Of a stretch of 64,000 bases of DNA, positions 28,163 to 37,375 are shown piece by piece. A model generated the notes under the pieces. It saw nothing but the letters and a program-made list of their open reading frames with translations, ran no database searches and was not told the origin of the DNA. The translations under genes were made by a program, and so were the position numbers. Positions within the stretch are counted from its first letter, which is position 1. Each line of letters begins with the position of its first letter. This DNA is from a gamma proteobacterium HTCC5015. Lineage in GTDB: Bacteria; Pseudomonadota; Gammaproteobacteria; HTCC5015. Location: NCBI GenBank assembly GCA_000155715.1, contig DS990602.1, positions 36,115 to 100,114 of the forward strand. The letters are read 5' to 3'.

Positions 28163-28387
28163 TCAATTACAGCCACAGCCGCCGCCGGCAAAACTGCGGC
28201 CGCCACTGCTGGCTTCTTTACTGAAATAGATGTGGTCATCCAGCGCATTGGTCATGGGGGCGCTGTTGGGTGCCATGTCCGGGCGAGCCAACACGCCACG
28301 CTCCCAGGGCTGAACCCCCAGGCCGCTACAGGCACTCAAAGCCACAGAGATTGCGGCAATGGCGGTTACACGATGGGCGTATTTCAT
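28163..28387 (-). CDS. DUF4266 small lipoprotein with C-terminal Cys-Gly-Cys
   Basis: The 74-residue protein starts at ATG 28387, preceded by AGGAGGT. A signal peptide ends in the lipobox LSAC (C20). The mature part carries the DUF4266 signature PWERGVLARPDM and ends SFAGGGCGCN, so C71 and C73 form a CxC pair at the extreme C-terminus. It is probably anchored in the outer membrane beside the DUF3570 barrel. Its start codon overlaps the stop of the thioredoxin gene by 1 nt (TAATG), so the two are coupled. Function unknown. Confidence 0.85.
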   Translation of the reverse strand: MKYAHRVTAIAAISVALSACSGLGVQPWERGVLARPDMAPNSAPMTNALDDHIYFSKEASSGGRSFAGGGCGCN

Positions 28388-28857
28388 TACTGACCTCCTG
28401 CCAGTGCAGCGTCGACGGTGTGTCGCCACTCACTGGCATCGGATTGACGAAAGCCGATATGGGACGCCAACAACTCGCCCTCGGCGGAATAGAGATAGGC
28501 GCTGGGCATTCCCATCACCTCAAACTCGGGTGGCAAGCTGCCCGCCTGATCAAAGACCACATCAAAGTCGGCTCCATGCTCGTCCAGAAACTGCTCTGCC
28601 TGGCCGCGATTGGTGTCCACATTGATGGCCACGATGGCCAATTCATCTTCGCCATACGCCTGGCGCAAATCATTCATCCAGGGAAAGGACGCTCTGCAGG
28701 GGCCACACCAGGAGGCCCAGAAATCAAGGTAGAGCACCTTGCCGCGATAGTTGTCCAAATCGAAGGACTCGGCGTTTAGCCGGTCCGCCGCGCTGGACAG
28801 GGTGGCGACGGACATCAGGAACGTCGCCAACAGGGTGAATCTGACTTTTTTTGACAT
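28387..28857 (-). CDS. TlpA-like exported thioredoxin
   Basis: The protein is 156 residues from ATG 28857, chosen for GGAGGA about 8 bp upstream. The signal peptide MSKKVRFTLLATFLMSVATL ends near SSA. The thioredoxin domain has FWASWCGPC (C51, C54), AIVAINVDTN and the cis-Pro loop VMGMPSAYLY. WCGPC is the TlpA/ResA-type reductant motif. It is first in the leftward operon with DUF4266, DUF3570 and apbE. DsbD, encoded divergently 130 bp away, is the natural electron donor for such a protein. Confidence 0.9.
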   Translation of the reverse strand: MSKKVRFTLLATFLMSVATLSSAADRLNAESFDLDNYRGKVLYLDFWASWCGPCRASFPWMNDLRQAYGEDELAIVAINVDTNRGQAEQFLDEHGADFDVVFDQAGSLPPEFEVMGMPSAYLYSAEGELLASHIGFRQSDASEWRHTVDAALAGGQ

Positions 28858-28894
28858 GGTTCTTCCTCCGATTTTGCTCATCTTAGGCAGAGCA

Positions 28895-28937
28895 AGGTCA
28901 AACCAGGGTCAAATCATGGCCTTGATTCATTTGACCC
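28895..28937. promoter_or_regulatory. Putative operator: GGTCAAA repeats in the divergent promoter region
   Basis: AGGTCAAA at 28895-28902 and GGGTCAAA at 28906-28913 are direct repeats with an 11-bp period, and TTTGACCC at 28930-28937 is the inverted form. Helical-turn-spaced direct repeats are typical of OmpR-family binding sites. The site lies between the TlpA-like gene and dsbD, whose operon encodes an OmpR-family regulator. Confidence 0.5.
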
Positions 28938-28990
28938 GTGTTTAACCTTCGCCGCCGTAAAGTCGGTCAAAATTGAGCGGAGAAATCACC

Positions 28991-30664
28991 ATGTTGCGTC
29001 TTGTTTTGATCGTATTAATGTTGGCATTCAACCATCAGGCCACCGCGTCGGAGGAGTTCCTGCCACCCGATCAGGCTTTTGCTCTGGAACAGACGAGTCA
29101 GGGCGATCAAACCCAATTGCACTGGGATATTGCCGAGGGTTACTACCTCTATCGCGATCGGATTCATATCTGGGCAGACGGACAGGAGTTAACGGTGGAC
29201 GTTTGGCCAGAAAGTGTCCGCAAAGACGACCCCAACTTCGGCGTGGTCGACGTCTACAAACACGCACTCTCAGTAACCGTCAGGCACTCGCTCGGCAGTC
29301 AAATAAAAGTTCAATACCAAGGTTGTGCCGAAGCCGGACTCTGTTACCCACCACAGACCCGACATTTACAGATCAAAGGCGGAGCTGTGAATTCCGAACC
29401 TGAAGAAGTACCGGTCTCTTCTGCCCAAAGCATTGTTGATGCCCTAGCATCGCGCAGCCCCATTTACACATTGTTACTGTTCCTCGGCATGGGGGTCGTC
29501 ACTGCCTTCTCCGGCTGTTCATACCCGATGTTCCCGATTCTTTCACGCGTCATTATTGGCAATGGCAATGTGAAGGACATTGGCAGGATGCGCGGCTTCA
29601 CTCTGTCACTGGCTTACGTCATTCCCATCGCCACAGTCTATGCCGCCATTGGCGTGGTCGCTGGTCTTCTAGGCAAGAACCTGTCCAGCTGGTTCCAGAC
29701 GCCCTGGGCACTGGCTGCCATCGCCACCATTCTCGTTCTGATGGGCCTGTCCATGATCGGACTGTATGAAATTGGCCTACCCAGCCAACTGCAGTCGCGG
29801 CTCGATCAAATCAGCCGAAAACAAAAAGGCGGCTCCTACACCGGTGCAGCCATCATGGGCTTCATTTCCGCCTTTATCGTCAGCGCCTGTGTCGTTCCTC
29901 CCATGGTCGCCGCCACCACTTTTATTACCCAAAGCGGCAACTGGCTGCTGGGTGCCAGTGCCATGTTTTTCTTTGGTTTTGGCCTGGGCGTTCCCCTGCT
30001 GATGCTCGGCGCCTCGGCCAGTTGGCTTTTGCCCAAAGCCGGCAACTGGATGCTGACGTTGCAAAGGGTTATGGGCTTTTTGCTTTTTACCGCCGCCATC
30101 TGGATTGCCGACCGCTTTTTGCCCGGATGGTTTACGCAAATACTCTGGGCGGGCTTGGCGGCCGGCGCCGGCGTCTTCGTCCTCAAGAACAGCGCCCGTT
30201 CCTTGCACAAATGGCTGGCCCTGGCCCTGTTTCTGTTGTCCGGCATGCTCATGGTCTGGCCAGCCATTCAAAACGGCGGTGGCCACAGCGGCCTTCCCTT
30301 TGAGACCTATGACAGTATGGAGCGATTTGATCAGGTACTGGCGGCAGGCAAAAAACCGGTGATCGTCGATATCTACGCCGACTGGTGTACCGCCTGCCAG
30401 ACCCTCGAACACAAGGTATTGCCAGCGCCTGGAATTCAGCAGAAGCTGGAGCAATTCACACGCATCAAGCTCGACCTGTCTAGCGCCAGCGGTGAAGAGC
30501 AGGCCTTTCTCAAGCGCTACCGAATCCTTGGACCGCCGACTTTCCTGTTCCTAGCACCTAGTGGCGATGAGCTGGAGCACCTGCGCATTACCGGTGAAGT
30601 GGACGCACCGCAACTGTCAAAAACATTGACCCGAGCCATCGGGCCAATTAAGAAAGAACCATGA
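28991..30664 (+). CDS. dsbD: Thiol:disulfide interchange protein DsbD
   Basis: The protein is 557 residues from ATG 28991, with GGAGA 8 bp upstream. The layout is complete: signal peptide, alpha domain with the redox pair C112/C118 (GCAEAGLCYPP), eight-helix membrane domain with the paired cysteines in FSGCSYPMFP and VSACVVPPM, and a C-terminal thioredoxin domain with YADWCTACQTLE. DsbD moves electrons from cytoplasmic thioredoxin to periplasmic DsbC-, DsbE- and TlpA-like proteins. Here it is encoded with a two-component system and opposite a TlpA-like gene, suggesting a dedicated relay. It overlaps the regulator gene by 4 bp. Confidence 0.93.
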   Translation: MLRLVLIVLMLAFNHQATASEEFLPPDQAFALEQTSQGDQTQLHWDIAEGYYLYRDRIHIWADGQELTVDVWPESVRKDDPNFGVVDVYKHALSVTVRHSLGSQIKVQYQGCAEAGLCYPPQTRHLQIKGGAVNSEPEEVPVSSAQSIVDALASRSPIYTLLLFLGMGVVTAFSGCSYPMFPILSRVIIGNGNVKDIGRMRGFTLSLAYVIPIATVYAAIGVVAGLLGKNLSSWFQTPWALAAIATILVLMGLSMIGLYEIGLPSQLQSRLDQISRKQKGGSYTGAAIMGFISAFIVSACVVPPMVAATTFITQSGNWLLGASAMFFFGFGLGVPLLMLGASASWLLPKAGNWMLTLQRVMGFLLFTAAIWIADRFLPGWFTQILWAGLAAGAGVFVLKNSARSLHKWLALALFLLSGMLMVWPAIQNGGGHSGLPFETYDSMERFDQVLAAGKKPVIVDIYADWCTACQTLEHKVLPAPGIQQKLEQFTRIKLDLSSASGEEQAFLKRYRILGPPTFLFLAPSGDELEHLRITGEVDAPQLSKTLTRAIGPIKKEP

Positions 30665-31329
30665 GAGTACTGATCGTTGAAGACAATACCGACCTGTGCG
30701 CCAGTCTGGTGGATTACCTTCAGGCCCAGGGACACACAGTGGACTGCTGTTACAGCGGTACTGCAGCGGTGGAAATCTGCCGCGAACAATCGTTTGATGT
30801 GATTGTACTCGACCTCAACCTGCCCCGACTGAACGGTCTGGAAGTCAGTAAAATTCTGCGTCGGGAACTGAATCTGACGACGCCGATACTGATGTTGACC
30901 GCTCGCAGTGACATTGAGGACAAGGTGGCCGGCTTTGAAGCCGGTGCCGATGACTATCTGGTGAAACCTTTCAGCATGGTAGAGCTCAATGCGCGTATCA
31001 AGGCCCTGAGTCTAAGACGACACATCAACGAACAGGAGCTCCGCGTGGGCAAGCTGGTCTACCGCCCCCAGTCACAGGTAACCCTGCGAGACAATCAAAC
31101 CATTGATCTCAATCAGTCCTGCCGAAAGTTGTTACACAAGCTGATGCAGAAATCTCCCGAAGTCGTCAGCCGATCGGAGCTTGAAGCGGTACTATGGGGA
31201 GACGAGCCACCCGAGGGAGAGGTATTGAAAGCTCACATCCATATGCTGCGCCAGAAACTGGATGGCCCCTTCGACAACAAAATGATCCGGACTGTTCGCG
31301 GTTCAGGTTACCAGTTGGTGGCAACCTGA
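30661..31329 (+). CDS. OmpR-family response regulator
   Basis: The 222-residue protein has a receiver domain (E7, D8, phospho-acceptor D51 in VLDLNLP, the LTAR switch and K in LVKPFS) and a winged-helix DNA-binding domain ending VRGSGYQLVAT. It should be phosphorylated by the histidine kinase encoded immediately downstream and probably acts on the divergent dsbD / tlpA-like promoters, where helical-turn-spaced GGTCAAA repeats are found. The start overlaps the dsbD stop (ATGA), so thiol transport and its regulator are translationally linked. Confidence 0.92.
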   Translation: MRVLIVEDNTDLCASLVDYLQAQGHTVDCCYSGTAAVEICREQSFDVIVLDLNLPRLNGLEVSKILRRELNLTTPILMLTARSDIEDKVAGFEAGADDYLVKPFSMVELNARIKALSLRRHINEQELRVGKLVYRPQSQVTLRDNQTIDLNQSCRKLLHKLMQKSPEVVSRSELEAVLWGDEPPEGEVLKAHIHMLRQKLDGPFDNKMIRTVRGSGYQLVAT

Positions 31330-32583
31330 ATGTCTGTCCGCCAAAGAATTCTGCTGACATTACTGACTTTCAGTACGGCCAGCGTGCTGGTATTCGCCAG
31401 TGCGGTCCTGCTCTCCACGGACCACTTGGAATACCGGGTCATCGAAGCCACCTACAAAAACGAGATGAGGCACATCCAGCAGCAGTTGGCGGGGGATGAT
31501 CCCGTCAGTCTGCCCCAAAGTACTCAGATAAAAGCGTTTTGGGGCATGTCCGGCCACGTGCCTGCCGATTTTATTCCGTTCGGCCTCGGCAGCTATCACG
31601 ACATCCCCCACCAGGGGCACTACTACCACCTCTATGTCGAGCCGCTGAATGGCGACCTGCTTTACACCGCCATCAATATTGACCGCATTGAAGTATTTGA
31701 AGAAACACTGGCGGCCATCGTTCTGATGATCGGCGTCGCCATGCTGATCAGTACTATCTGGATCAGTTGGGTATTGACCCGCTATGTCATTCGACCGGTC
31801 AGCGCACTGGCCAGTGATATCGAAACACTAAAACCCGGGGCGCGCTCACTGCCGGAACGGCAGTACGACCCCGACCTCAGCGTCATTGAAGGCGCCATCA
31901 ACGAATACGTGTCCCGCATTGATGACTACCTGACTCGGGAAAAACAATTTTCCGGCATGGCCAGCCATGAACTGCGCACGCCGGTAGCCACTATCGTCTC
32001 TACCATTGAAACTCTGCTTCAGCAGATGCCAACGGATCAACTCGACGACGCTAACCGAGAGCGTCTGAAGAGACTCGAACGGGCCTCCCGCGACATCAAC
32101 TACATCAGCGAATCGCTGCTCAGCCTGGTCAAAAATCAAAAGCCGCACTCGGGCGAAATGGCTTACCGGATGTCAGACCCACTGAGCGAGCTGGTGGAGG
32201 ACTACCGACACTTTCTCCTGGGCTCTAACAACCAGCTTGAAATGTTGATCGAGCGTGACATGCATACCCGGGTCGACCCGGAGCTGCTGCGAATCATCGT
32301 GGGTAATTTGTTGAGAAACTCACTGCAACATGGCCAGTCAATTGTAGTTCGCTTAGTCATTGATGCGCCGAATTTAATTATCAGTGACACCGGCGAAGGA
32401 CTGAGCACTGACATACAAGCTTGGCTCGAAGACCCCGATCACAACCAACTCCCCGACCGCGATATCGGCCTTGGCTTGTATATTGTTCGCACGCTGGTCG
32501 ACCGCCTAGGCTGGACACTATCTGTTGAACCTAATAGAGGCGAGGGGGCTCAATTTACAATCAATACGCAACACAGCACCTAA
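31330..32583 (+). CDS. Membrane sensor histidine kinase
   Basis: The 417-residue kinase has two membrane helices (about 8-28 and 127-149) around a periplasmic sensor loop of about 100 residues, a HAMP-like linker, an H-box with H213 (FSGMASHELRTPVA), and an ATPase domain with IIVGNLLRNSLQHG, DTGEGLS and GLGLYIVRTL. The sensor loop is rich in His and Tyr (YHDIPHQGHYYHLYVE) and has no Cys, so direct thiol sensing is unlikely while metal binding is conceivable. The start codon follows the regulator stop directly. Confidence 0.92.
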   Translation: MSVRQRILLTLLTFSTASVLVFASAVLLSTDHLEYRVIEATYKNEMRHIQQQLAGDDPVSLPQSTQIKAFWGMSGHVPADFIPFGLGSYHDIPHQGHYYHLYVEPLNGDLLYTAINIDRIEVFEETLAAIVLMIGVAMLISTIWISWVLTRYVIRPVSALASDIETLKPGARSLPERQYDPDLSVIEGAINEYVSRIDDYLTREKQFSGMASHELRTPVATIVSTIETLLQQMPTDQLDDANRERLKRLERASRDINYISESLLSLVKNQKPHSGEMAYRMSDPLSELVEDYRHFLLGSNNQLEMLIERDMHTRVDPELLRIIVGNLLRNSLQHGQSIVVRLVIDAPNLIISDTGEGLSTDIQAWLEDPDHNQLPDRDIGLGLYIVRTLVDRLGWTLSVEPNRGEGAQFTINTQHST

Positions 32584-32653
32584 GCCTAGAAAATATAAGC
32601 ATTTGGCATAACCCATTACTCAACCCTAAAAGAGGGATGCACTACCACTGAAA

Positions 32654-34264
32654 TTACACCTTCCAGCGACCCACTGCGCGCTGAATGAGGCGGGGCGCCA
32701 CCTTGGCACTGCTTTTCACAAACTCCCCCACCGAGCTGGGGAAGGCCATATGCATCGCCGCTTTCAGGGTATTGTAGGTTGCCTCATCGTGAGGGTGCCA
32801 CCACAAGCTGCGGTTGCCCCCCATCCAATCCCAGTTGACCACCTTGGCATGGGTCATTTCCTCTAGGCCCTCTGGGCCATGAGTACGCCCGATGCCCGAG
32901 CCTTTCCAGCCTCCCCAAGGCGTCTCCGACAAGCCGTGGGTGTACAGGTGATCGTTCACCGTCGTCACGCCCGATTCCAATCGGGCGGCAATGGCGCGGC
33001 CGCGCTGGTTGTCTTTCGTCCACACCGATGAGGTCAGCGCTAGGTCGGAATCGTTGGCCCACTTGATGACCTCTTCCTCCGTATTAAACGGCATAACGGT
33101 AATCACAGGGCCAAAGCTCTCTTCGCGTTGAACGGTCATATCGTGTGTGACATCCAGCAAAACCGTCGCGGGGTGGAAAAACCCTTTATCGCTGACGTTA
33201 ACGGGGCGAGACTGAGCCGCCACCTTGGCGCCGCCTTTAACCGCTTCGTCAATGTGGCTCTGAACCAGCTTGAGCTGGTTGGCTGTGGTGAGAGAACCGA
33301 TATCGACATTAAACTCGGCGCTGGGCACGCCGTGGCGCAGGGCTTTCGTTTTGTTGCAAAGCGCCTCGACAAACTGGGAGTAAATCGAGGTGTGCACATA
33401 GATGCGCTCGACGCCGCCGCAGGATTGCCCCGCATTTTGAAAACCGCCCCAAATCGCCCCGTTTACAGCGCGCTCCAGATTGGCGTCTTTGAGAACAATC
33501 ATGGGGTCGTTACCGCCTAGCTCGAGCGATAGCGGTGTCAGGGTTTTCGCCGCCGCTGCCATAATCGACTTACCTGCGGGCACGGAGCCAGTGAAGAAAA
33601 GCTTATCAATGCCATGTTCCAGCATCGCACTCGACACCTCACCACCCGAGCCGTAAACCATCTGGAAAAGCCCTTCTGGCAATTGCCCCGCTTCAACGAT
33701 GCGTTGAATGGCCTCACCCACAAGTGGTGTGGCCGCAGCCACCTTGAGCACAACGGCATTGCCTGCCATCAAGCCCATAATGACCTCGCCAAAGGGAATG
33801 GAAAGCGGGTAATTCCACGGGCTAATAATACCCACAACGCCCACTGGCAGGTGCTCGATGGTGGTCAGTTTATTGAAAAACAGAATACTTCCTGTGGGGC
33901 GCCAGCGGCGGCGCAACACCTTCTGACTATTTTTGGCGTACCAGCCACAGGCCAAGGTGATCGGCAATACTTCCGTGGCCAAGGCATCGACGCGCGTCTT
34001 GCCGTTGCTCTCACTCACAACCTTGGCCAGCTCGTCGGCGTGGGCCATGATGTAGCGGCGCATGCGGCCGATGTACACAGCGCGCTCTTTATAACTTAAA
34101 CGCGCCCAGTAGCTTTGCGCCTGGCGCGCCTTGTTCAACATATTGGGAAACTGCTCGAGATCCGTATTGGCCACTTTGCCAATTTGCTCACCCGTGGCGG
34201 GGTTGTGCCCCACGGTGTGACCCATATCGCGAAGCTTTGAAACGTTGTCGTTTGCAGTTGCCAT
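32654..34264 (-). CDS. NAD(P)-dependent aldehyde dehydrogenase
   Basis: The 536-residue enzyme shows the ALDH catalytic residues: the general base Glu in SLELGGNDP and the nucleophile Cys in NAGQSCGGVERIYV, with the NAD-binding ISPWNYPL and FTGSVPAGKSI segments. The C-terminal 50 residues (from about 485) extend beyond the usual ALDH end and are basic and hydrophobic, possibly a membrane association tail. Substrate is unknown. A fatty aldehyde role is plausible, given the alkane monooxygenase at 47286 and the desaturase-like gene next to it, but this is inference. It appears monocistronic. Confidence 0.88.
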   Translation of the reverse strand: MATANDNVSKLRDMGHTVGHNPATGEQIGKVANTDLEQFPNMLNKARQAQSYWARLSYKERAVYIGRMRRYIMAHADELAKVVSESNGKTRVDALATEVLPITLACGWYAKNSQKVLRRRWRPTGSILFFNKLTTIEHLPVGVVGIISPWNYPLSIPFGEVIMGLMAGNAVVLKVAAATPLVGEAIQRIVEAGQLPEGLFQMVYGSGGEVSSAMLEHGIDKLFFTGSVPAGKSIMAAAAKTLTPLSLELGGNDPMIVLKDANLERAVNGAIWGGFQNAGQSCGGVERIYVHTSIYSQFVEALCNKTKALRHGVPSAEFNVDIGSLTTANQLKLVQSHIDEAVKGGAKVAAQSRPVNVSDKGFFHPATVLLDVTHDMTVQREESFGPVITVMPFNTEEEVIKWANDSDLALTSSVWTKDNQRGRAIAARLESGVTTVNDHLYTHGLSETPWGGWKGSGIGRTHGPEGLEEMTHAKVVNWDWMGGNRSLWWHPHDEATYNTLKAAMHMAFPSSVGEFVKSSAKVAPRLIQRAVGRWKV

Positions 34265-34383
34265 GTTGATTACCTTTAAAGTGTACGATTTAACAACTTA
34301 TACTACGCCGACGTCGCATAGGGACAAGAACATCGGCCTATTTTCACAATATTCTGGCGCCCAACTCGCCCAAAGCTTGGCCG

Positions 34384-35238
34384 CTAGCTCGCCTCATCCC
34401 TAGGTGAAACGTCGCCTTTAGCGCGCGAATCTACTGGCATCAAGGGCTGGATCAGCAAGCGATCAATACGCGTATCGGCCTTTTCACGAAACTGCTTCAA
34501 ACCCACCTGCATGCCGTCGTGACCGTCCCTCGGCTGGTCGCAATAAGTGCGAAACAACCAGTCCCACCACGGTAGGTTAAAGCCAAAATTAGAATCCGTT
34601 TCATCGCGGTGCCATGAGTGGTGAACCCGGTGCATATCGGGGGTGACAAGCCACAGTCTAAGAAAACGATCGAGCTTTGCAGGCAGCTGAATGTTCCCGT
34701 GATTAAACATAGACACGCCATTTAAAACGACCTCAAAGACGAGCACGCTGAGTACGGGCACCCCCAAAAGCACAATAATGGCCGACTTGATCATCATCGA
34801 TAAAATGATCTCTACCGGATGAAATCGCAGAGCCGTGGTGACATCAAACGCCACATCGGAGTGATGAACGCGATGCAGGCGCCACAGTAAAGGGACTTTA
34901 TGAAAACAGTAGTGTTGGCACCAAATAGAAAAATCCAATACTACAAAACCTAAGACGACCCACAAAGCTTGGGGAAGCTGCAAGGCAAACGCCGCGTTCA
35001 TCAGCCCCCACCCCTTAGCATCGGCATAGAGGGCCACACCCACCGCCGCTGCGGGAAAAAGGGCACGCACCACCAGTGCTCCGGCCACAAACAACAGTAT
35101 GTTATGACCCTGTCGAAACCGTGTTGTGGCATCCCTTTTGCGTTTGGGACTCAGCCACTCACCCAGCAGCAGCGCGAGTAGAACCACAGAAAAACAAGCA
35201 ACTCTGATAATAACTTCGTTATTCACACCACTATCCAC
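34384..35238 (-). CDS. Sterol desaturase / fatty acid hydroxylase family membrane protein
   Basis: The 284-residue protein has about four membrane helices and the eight-histidine di-iron signature of the family: HYCFH, HRVHH (in LWRLHRVHHSD) and HRVHHSWH near residue 205. Members insert oxygen into, or desaturate, lipid chains using O2. The start is uncertain: GTG 35238 has no clear ribosome-binding site, and further GTG codons lie just downstream. The lipid substrate is unknown. Confidence 0.83.
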   Translation of the reverse strand: MDSGVNNEVIIRVACFSVVLLALLLGEWLSPKRKRDATTRFRQGHNILLFVAGALVVRALFPAAAVGVALYADAKGWGLMNAAFALQLPQALWVVLGFVVLDFSIWCQHYCFHKVPLLWRLHRVHHSDVAFDVTTALRFHPVEIILSMMIKSAIIVLLGVPVLSVLVFEVVLNGVSMFNHGNIQLPAKLDRFLRLWLVTPDMHRVHHSWHRDETDSNFGFNLPWWDWLFRTYCDQPRDGHDGMQVGLKQFREKADTRIDRLLIQPLMPVDSRAKGDVSPRDEAS

Positions 35239-35393
35239 ACATGTTTGCGCGATTCCTTTCCCTGCGCTGTCACTGACATTTCATCCTATCACCGCAACAC
35301 ACACCGCGCTTAAAAGAGGTAATATTTTGAACTGACAAGCCATCGCCGCTGTCACTACCCATGTCCCCGCTAATTAACTCAGAGAGCACCATT

Positions 35394-36218
35394 ATGAAAA
35401 CTCACTCAATGACGACATGGCACATGGCGATCATCGTGTTCTCGCTACTGCTCGCCTGCACTCGTGTTGATGCCGACGCGGGCTTTGACCACGGTCTGTG
35501 GACACAAGACTTACAGCAATTTGTCACGCTGCGCCGCGAGGGGGTTGCCAGCGATGTGAACTATGCCGCTTGGCGACAAGCGAGAGAATCATTGGACCGC
35601 TATTTATCAAAACTGGCCGCTGTCGAAAAAGGCACCTACCAGTCTTGGCCCAAGGCCCAGCAACTCGCCTTTTTAATCAATGCCTACAACGCCTATACAG
35701 TACAGCTCATTCTCGATCACCCCGACATCGACTCCATCAAAGACATCGGCGGCTGGTTTCGCCAGCCCTGGAGCATTGAGTTTGCGTCCCTACTCGGCCA
35801 AACGCGCTCGCTGGACGAGATCGAACACCAACTCATACGCAGCGATTATTTCAGTGAACCCCGAATCCACTTTGCGGTGAACTGCGCCAGCGTCGGCTGC
35901 CCGCTATTGCGCCGCGAGGCCTATGTGGGTAAACACCTCGACCGCCAGCTCGGCGATCAAACCCAACGTTTCTTACAGGATAAAAGTCGCAATAAAATCG
36001 TTGGAAGCCGCTTAGTGCTCTCCCCCATTTTCAAATGGTACCGAGACGATTTTGAATCAAACTGGGGTGGCTATAATCGCTTAGAAGACTTTTTGTTAGA
36101 TCACCCCGCCGCGCTTGATCTCACCCAGCAGCAGAAAAAACTATTAAAAAATCGCCAGCTAGATATTGAGTACTCAGAGTATGACTGGTCGTTAAACCAA
36201 ACATCACCACATCACTAG
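35394..36218 (+). CDS. DUF547 domain lipoprotein or exported protein
   Basis: The protein is 274 residues from ATG 35394. The signal sequence ends in SLLLAC, which fits a lipobox, so a membrane-anchored lipoprotein is likely. The DUF547 core follows: AFLINAYNAYTVQLILDHP, SIKDIGGWFRQPW, the conserved HFAVNCASVGCPLLR with two cysteines, and FKWYRDDF. The paired Cys and conserved His suggest an enzymatic fold related to cysteine peptidases, but no reaction is established. It is transcribed alone and ends 85 bp before the convergent arsM-like gene. Confidence 0.82.
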   Translation: MKTHSMTTWHMAIIVFSLLLACTRVDADAGFDHGLWTQDLQQFVTLRREGVASDVNYAAWRQARESLDRYLSKLAAVEKGTYQSWPKAQQLAFLINAYNAYTVQLILDHPDIDSIKDIGGWFRQPWSIEFASLLGQTRSLDEIEHQLIRSDYFSEPRIHFAVNCASVGCPLLRREAYVGKHLDRQLGDQTQRFLQDKSRNKIVGSRLVLSPIFKWYRDDFESNWGGYNRLEDFLLDHPAALDLTQQQKKLLKNRQLDIEYSEYDWSLNQTSPHH

Positions 36219-36302
36219 TCGCACTTGGCCATCACTAGCCATCTCAAACCATTGCAAGGCTGTTCCCCTTGGGCAGTGAAGCAAAGCCAGCGGTTCCTGT
36301 GG

Positions 36303-37355
36303 CTAACAGCAAGCTCCCTCGCTCTGTTCTCCAACACTCTCACTGGAGCGAAATGGCAGGGACTCTCCACACCCCTCAAACAAACCATAGTGATACTTGA
36401 AATCACCAACAAACTCGAAGTGACTGGCAAAGCGGCTGTCCTGAAGCATGCGGAAGGTGTTGCCGCACACAGGAAACACCTGGCCACGCTCAATCGCGTG
36501 GTGAGCATCTAGATCAAAGCGGTGGGCGTGGCCCGGCACAGAGCCTCGGTAGATCACCGCCTGCCCATGGTCCTCGCAGGCGTCTTCAAGCTCGCCAATA
36601 TTGAACAACCGATAAGTCGCCGAGTAAAAGCGGATATTGCCGGTTCGCTCGGCCAGCGCTGGGTCGGTCACTGCTAGTGGTCGATCCTCAACTAAGCGCG
36701 GGTCGTTAAAGCCCGCTGCACGGGACAAGCGGATAAAGTCTTTCCAGTAGAGGGCACCACCTAGGCACTCGCCATAGAGCACCGGGTCGTTGGCCACCGA
36801 CTCGGGAATGCGGCGGTCGGCGTAGACATCGGAAAAGTAGAACTCGCCGCCGGGCTTGAGCAGTTTCTTAACGCCCGCCAGCACCGCAGGCTTGTCGGGG
36901 GACAGATTGATAACGCAGTTGGACACCACCACATCAAACGCGCCCTCCTCCAGATCCAGCTCATCGAGCTTTTCGATGTACCCCTTGAGGAAGCGCACAT
37001 TGTCGTAGCCGAATTGATCGGCGTGATAGCCACGGTGAGCCTCGGCCACGGCTAGTTGCTCGTCGGTCATATCCACACCCACCACTTCGCCCCTCGGCCC
37101 CACCAGCTGAGCCAGTGCGTAGACATCTCGGCCACTGCCGCAGCCCAGATCCAGCACTCGGCAGCCCTCTAGCAGCTCGGGGCACACCAGACCGCAGCCG
37201 TAGTAGCGGGACAATACCTCGCCGTGAATGTTGGCTAGCAGTGGCTTGAGCCAATCGGGCACCGCGCTGGCGTCGCAGCAGGCGTCGGTTTTCAGATCAT
37301 CGCTACTCTGCAGTGTTTTGCCGTAGTAGTCCTGAACAATATCGTGTGTCGACAT
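36303..37355 (-). CDS. arsM: Arsenite methyltransferase ArsM-like
   Basis: The 350-residue protein has a Rossmann SAM-binding domain (VLDLGCGSGRDVYALA, about 67-81; GVDMT) followed by a C-terminal domain of about 130 residues typical of ArsM. Cysteines C147 (VSNCVINLSPDK) and C197 (YGECLGGALYW) are 50 residues apart, as are the arsenic-binding cysteines of studied ArsM proteins. An N-terminal ACC (C26, C27) and a C-terminal ACC give further thiols. It methylates As(III) to mono- and dimethylarsenicals. AAAGGA precedes the ATG. It is last in a leftward operon with arsS, supporting an arsenosugar role. Confidence 0.88.
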   Translation of the reverse strand: MSTHDIVQDYYGKTLQSSDDLKTDACCDASAVPDWLKPLLANIHGEVLSRYYGCGLVCPELLEGCRVLDLGCGSGRDVYALAQLVGPRGEVVGVDMTDEQLAVAEAHRGYHADQFGYDNVRFLKGYIEKLDELDLEEGAFDVVVSNCVINLSPDKPAVLAGVKKLLKPGGEFYFSDVYADRRIPESVANDPVLYGECLGGALYWKDFIRLSRAAGFNDPRLVEDRPLAVTDPALAERTGNIRFYSATYRLFNIGELEDACEDHGQAVIYRGSVPGHAHRFDLDAHHAIERGQVFPVCGNTFRMLQDSRFASHFEFVGDFKYHYGLFEGCGESLPFRSSESVGEQSEGACC

Positions 37356-37375
37356 ATTGGTCCTTTGTGTGTGTA

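Noticed and set aside
29777-30454. Long minus-strand open frame inside dsbD (225 codons)
   Set aside because: It is fully antisense to strongly conserved DsbD motifs and has a low-complexity Gly/Gln/Lys composition typical of shadow frames.
36215-36512. Open frames on both strands between the DUF547 and arsM-like genes
   Set aside because: They mostly overlap the arsM-like 3' end, lack start signals, and have no recognisable domain.
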